Positions 63,990-64,000 of a DNA stretch of 64,000 bases are shown here, piece by piece; positions within the stretch are counted from its first letter, which is position 1, and every line of letters begins with the position of its first letter. The stretch is from Maribacter algarum (ex Lu et al. 2025) (nom. illeg.) (lineage in GTDB: Bacteria; Bacteroidota; Bacteroidia; Flavobacteriales; Flavobacteriaceae), in NCBI GenBank assembly GCA_947495915.1, contig CANMAW010000005.1, positions 124,001 to 188,000 of the forward strand. The letters run 5' to 3'. Under the pieces are notes generated by a model, which worked only from the letters and a program-made list of their open reading frames with translations, was not told where the DNA came from and ran no database searches. A program made the position numbers and the translations under genes.

Positions 63990-64000
63990 TACCACATTAC

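Overview
The window is chromosomal DNA of a low-G+C member of the Bacteroidota, most likely a marine Flavobacteriaceae; I do not assign a genus. The reasons are promoters of the flavobacterial type (TTG, 17-23 nt, TANNTTTG), SPII lipoproteins, a bacillithiol gene (bshA), a TamB gene divergent from tsaD, and the amidase / MlaD / Fe-S oxidoreductase gene order usual in this family. I see no tRNA or rRNA gene, insertion sequence or CRISPR array.

Positions 1-42,065 are one large capsule/exopolysaccharide locus. On the minus strand (5980 down to 1) lie a PglE-type aminotransferase, a PglF/WbpM-type membrane dehydratase, a Wza-type export lipoprotein and a Wzc-type tyrosine kinase cut by the left edge. 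On the plus strand from 6345 to 14331 are sugar-nucleotide genes: UDP-glucose dehydrogenase, UDP-glucuronate 4-epimerase, gmd and fcl (GDP-L-fucose), and a WbpP/TviC plus WbpO/TviB pair (UDP-GalNAc and UDP-GalNAcA). The gmd-fcl pair sits between direct repeats that include a decayed copy of the epimerase 3' end. A minus-strand glycosyltransferase, two tandem beta-helix surface lipoproteins, an asparagine-synthase-like amidotransferase and a Wzx flippase follow (14.4-25.1 kb). From 25507 to 42065 a plus-strand run encodes an acetyltransferase, glycosyltransferases, a Wzy polymerase, the CapE/cupin/CapF/CapG/WbuB-like UDP-L-FucNAc cassette, a PglC-type initiating phosphoglycosyltransferase, a GT2 enzyme, an ATP-grasp protein, a HAD phosphatase and a large HAD fusion protein.

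Together these genes predict a Wzx/Wzy-type polymer. The repeat unit may draw on GlcA/GalA, L-fucose, GalNAcA (possibly amidated), L-FucNAc and a 4-amino-4,6-dideoxy sugar. It would be started on undecaprenyl phosphate by the PglC-like enzyme and exported through Wza/Wzc.

Positions 42,091-64,000 are conserved housekeeping genes: a small lipoprotein, bshA, a GH3-serine hydrolase fusion, an envelope operon (amidase, MlaD, two Fe-S proteins, a small conserved protein), lptD, ridA, an N-acetylglucosamine-kinase-like gene, gapA, pfkA, tamB and tsaD.

The most interesting non-coding signal is a recurring 12-mer, GCATTTCATCGA and variants, found only between genes (15.7-15.95, 18.2-18.3, 23.7, 39.8 and 46.76 kb). 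It often occurs as direct repeats 21 bp apart, which looks like the binding site of an unidentified regulator of surface-polysaccharide genes.
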